The notes below the pieces were generated by a model. That model saw only the letters and a program-made list of their open reading frames with translations, did no database searches and had not been told where the DNA came from. A stretch of DNA of 64,000 nucleotides from Geobacteraceae bacterium (GTDB lineage Bacteria; Desulfobacterota; Desulfuromonadia; Geobacterales; Geobacteraceae), in the NCBI GenBank assembly GCA_009773645.1, contig WSYB01000013.1, positions 1 through 64,000 of the forward strand, read 5' to 3'. Below, piece after piece: positions 63,847 to 64,000 of this stretch (the stretch's first letter is position 1; each line of letters starts with the position of its first letter). A program made the translations under genes and the position numbers.

Positions 63847-64000
63847 ATGAACAGACGAGGAATCGTAAAGAAAATTTCTACCGCACGGCTAGCCGGCATG
63901 GCAGTGACCGTGGGCGTCATCATCGCGGCAAGCGCAGTCATGGCATCTGCCGGGGGGTATTTCGTTACCGATCCCGTCGCTCTGCCGCCGAATACCACTG
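63847..64000 (+). CDS. Exported protein, N-terminal part only
   Basis: At least 51 codons, cut by the window end. AATAGGAGGGGAAA precedes the ATG. The signal peptide is MNRRGIVKKISTARLAGMAV and on, with cleavage near VMASAGG. No domain is visible in what remains (YFVTDPVALPPNTT). It belongs to the exported-protein locus. Confidence 0.75.
   Translation, partial: MNRRGIVKKISTARLAGMAVTVGVIIAASAVMASAGGYFVTDPVALPPNTT

Overview
The window reads as chromosomal DNA of a Geobacter-like deltaproteobacterium (Desulfuromonadales). This is inferred from gene content, not from a database search. The pointers are GEMM-I riboswitches, one of them with the cGAMP-type A20 core typical of Geobacter; a glutamate synthase split over five polypeptides; two DUF1858 proteins; a triheme c-type cytochrome; exported proteins with PEP-CTERM-like tails; and an apparent sigma-54 promoter. 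Most of the window is GC-rich housekeeping DNA. AT-richer accessory patches lie at 1-2.2 kb and 44.9-51.6 kb.

0-2.2 kb: the 3' end of a group II intron, an rsgA-type GTPase, an exported protein and an orphan BrnA-like antitoxin. 2.3-7.8 kb (minus): split glutamate synthase operon behind a likely sigma-54 promoter. 8-12.9 kb (minus): PilZ protein, DUF1858 protein, aspartate aminotransferase, coaD, rsmD and a class II aldolase-like protein. 13-20.5 kb: dgt, a ferredoxin, a cGAMP-type GEMM riboswitch with its target gene, yhbY, lepA, lepB, and a c-di-GMP-type GEMM riboswitch before a secreted subtilase. 20.5-32.8 kb: a PEP-CTERM protein, then a pyrimidine cluster (pyrR with a PyrR-box attenuator, pyrB, pyrC, carA, carB). 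A radical SAM gene and a MNT/HepT toxin-antitoxin pair separate carA from carB; greA and a DUF1858 protein follow. 32.9-44.7 kb: large PAS histidine kinase, recG with an AbrB-like N-terminus, a diguanylate cyclase paired with a periplasmic binding protein, ppnP, gluQ, a VKOR-thioredoxin fusion and a triheme cytochrome.

44.8-51.6 kb: a tRNA-Gly followed by an island of low gene density with an EEP-family hydrolase, an ATPase behind twin palindromes, an XRE regulator, a gene broken by an in-frame TGA, an IS21 remnant and a 5' fragment of a group II intron. 51.7-64 kb: an exported-protein locus with a 1520-residue multidomain protein, an alkaline phosphatase, two PEP-CTERM-like proteins and a 5'-nucleotidase/phosphoesterase fusion. 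Its leaders hold terminator-coupled RNA elements, including a c-di-GMP-type GEMM riboswitch.

Three things stand out. First, eleven inverted arrays of 7-8 bp units, with different unit sequences but the same architecture, fill intergenic gaps between 3.0 and 32.6 kb and are not seen in the second half. Second, a 55-60 bp palindromic repeat occurs twice between genes and once in frame inside carB. Third, a duplicated cassette at 52.4-60 kb pairs a GEMM-like half-aptamer and terminator with secreted proteins that share a C-terminal domain.
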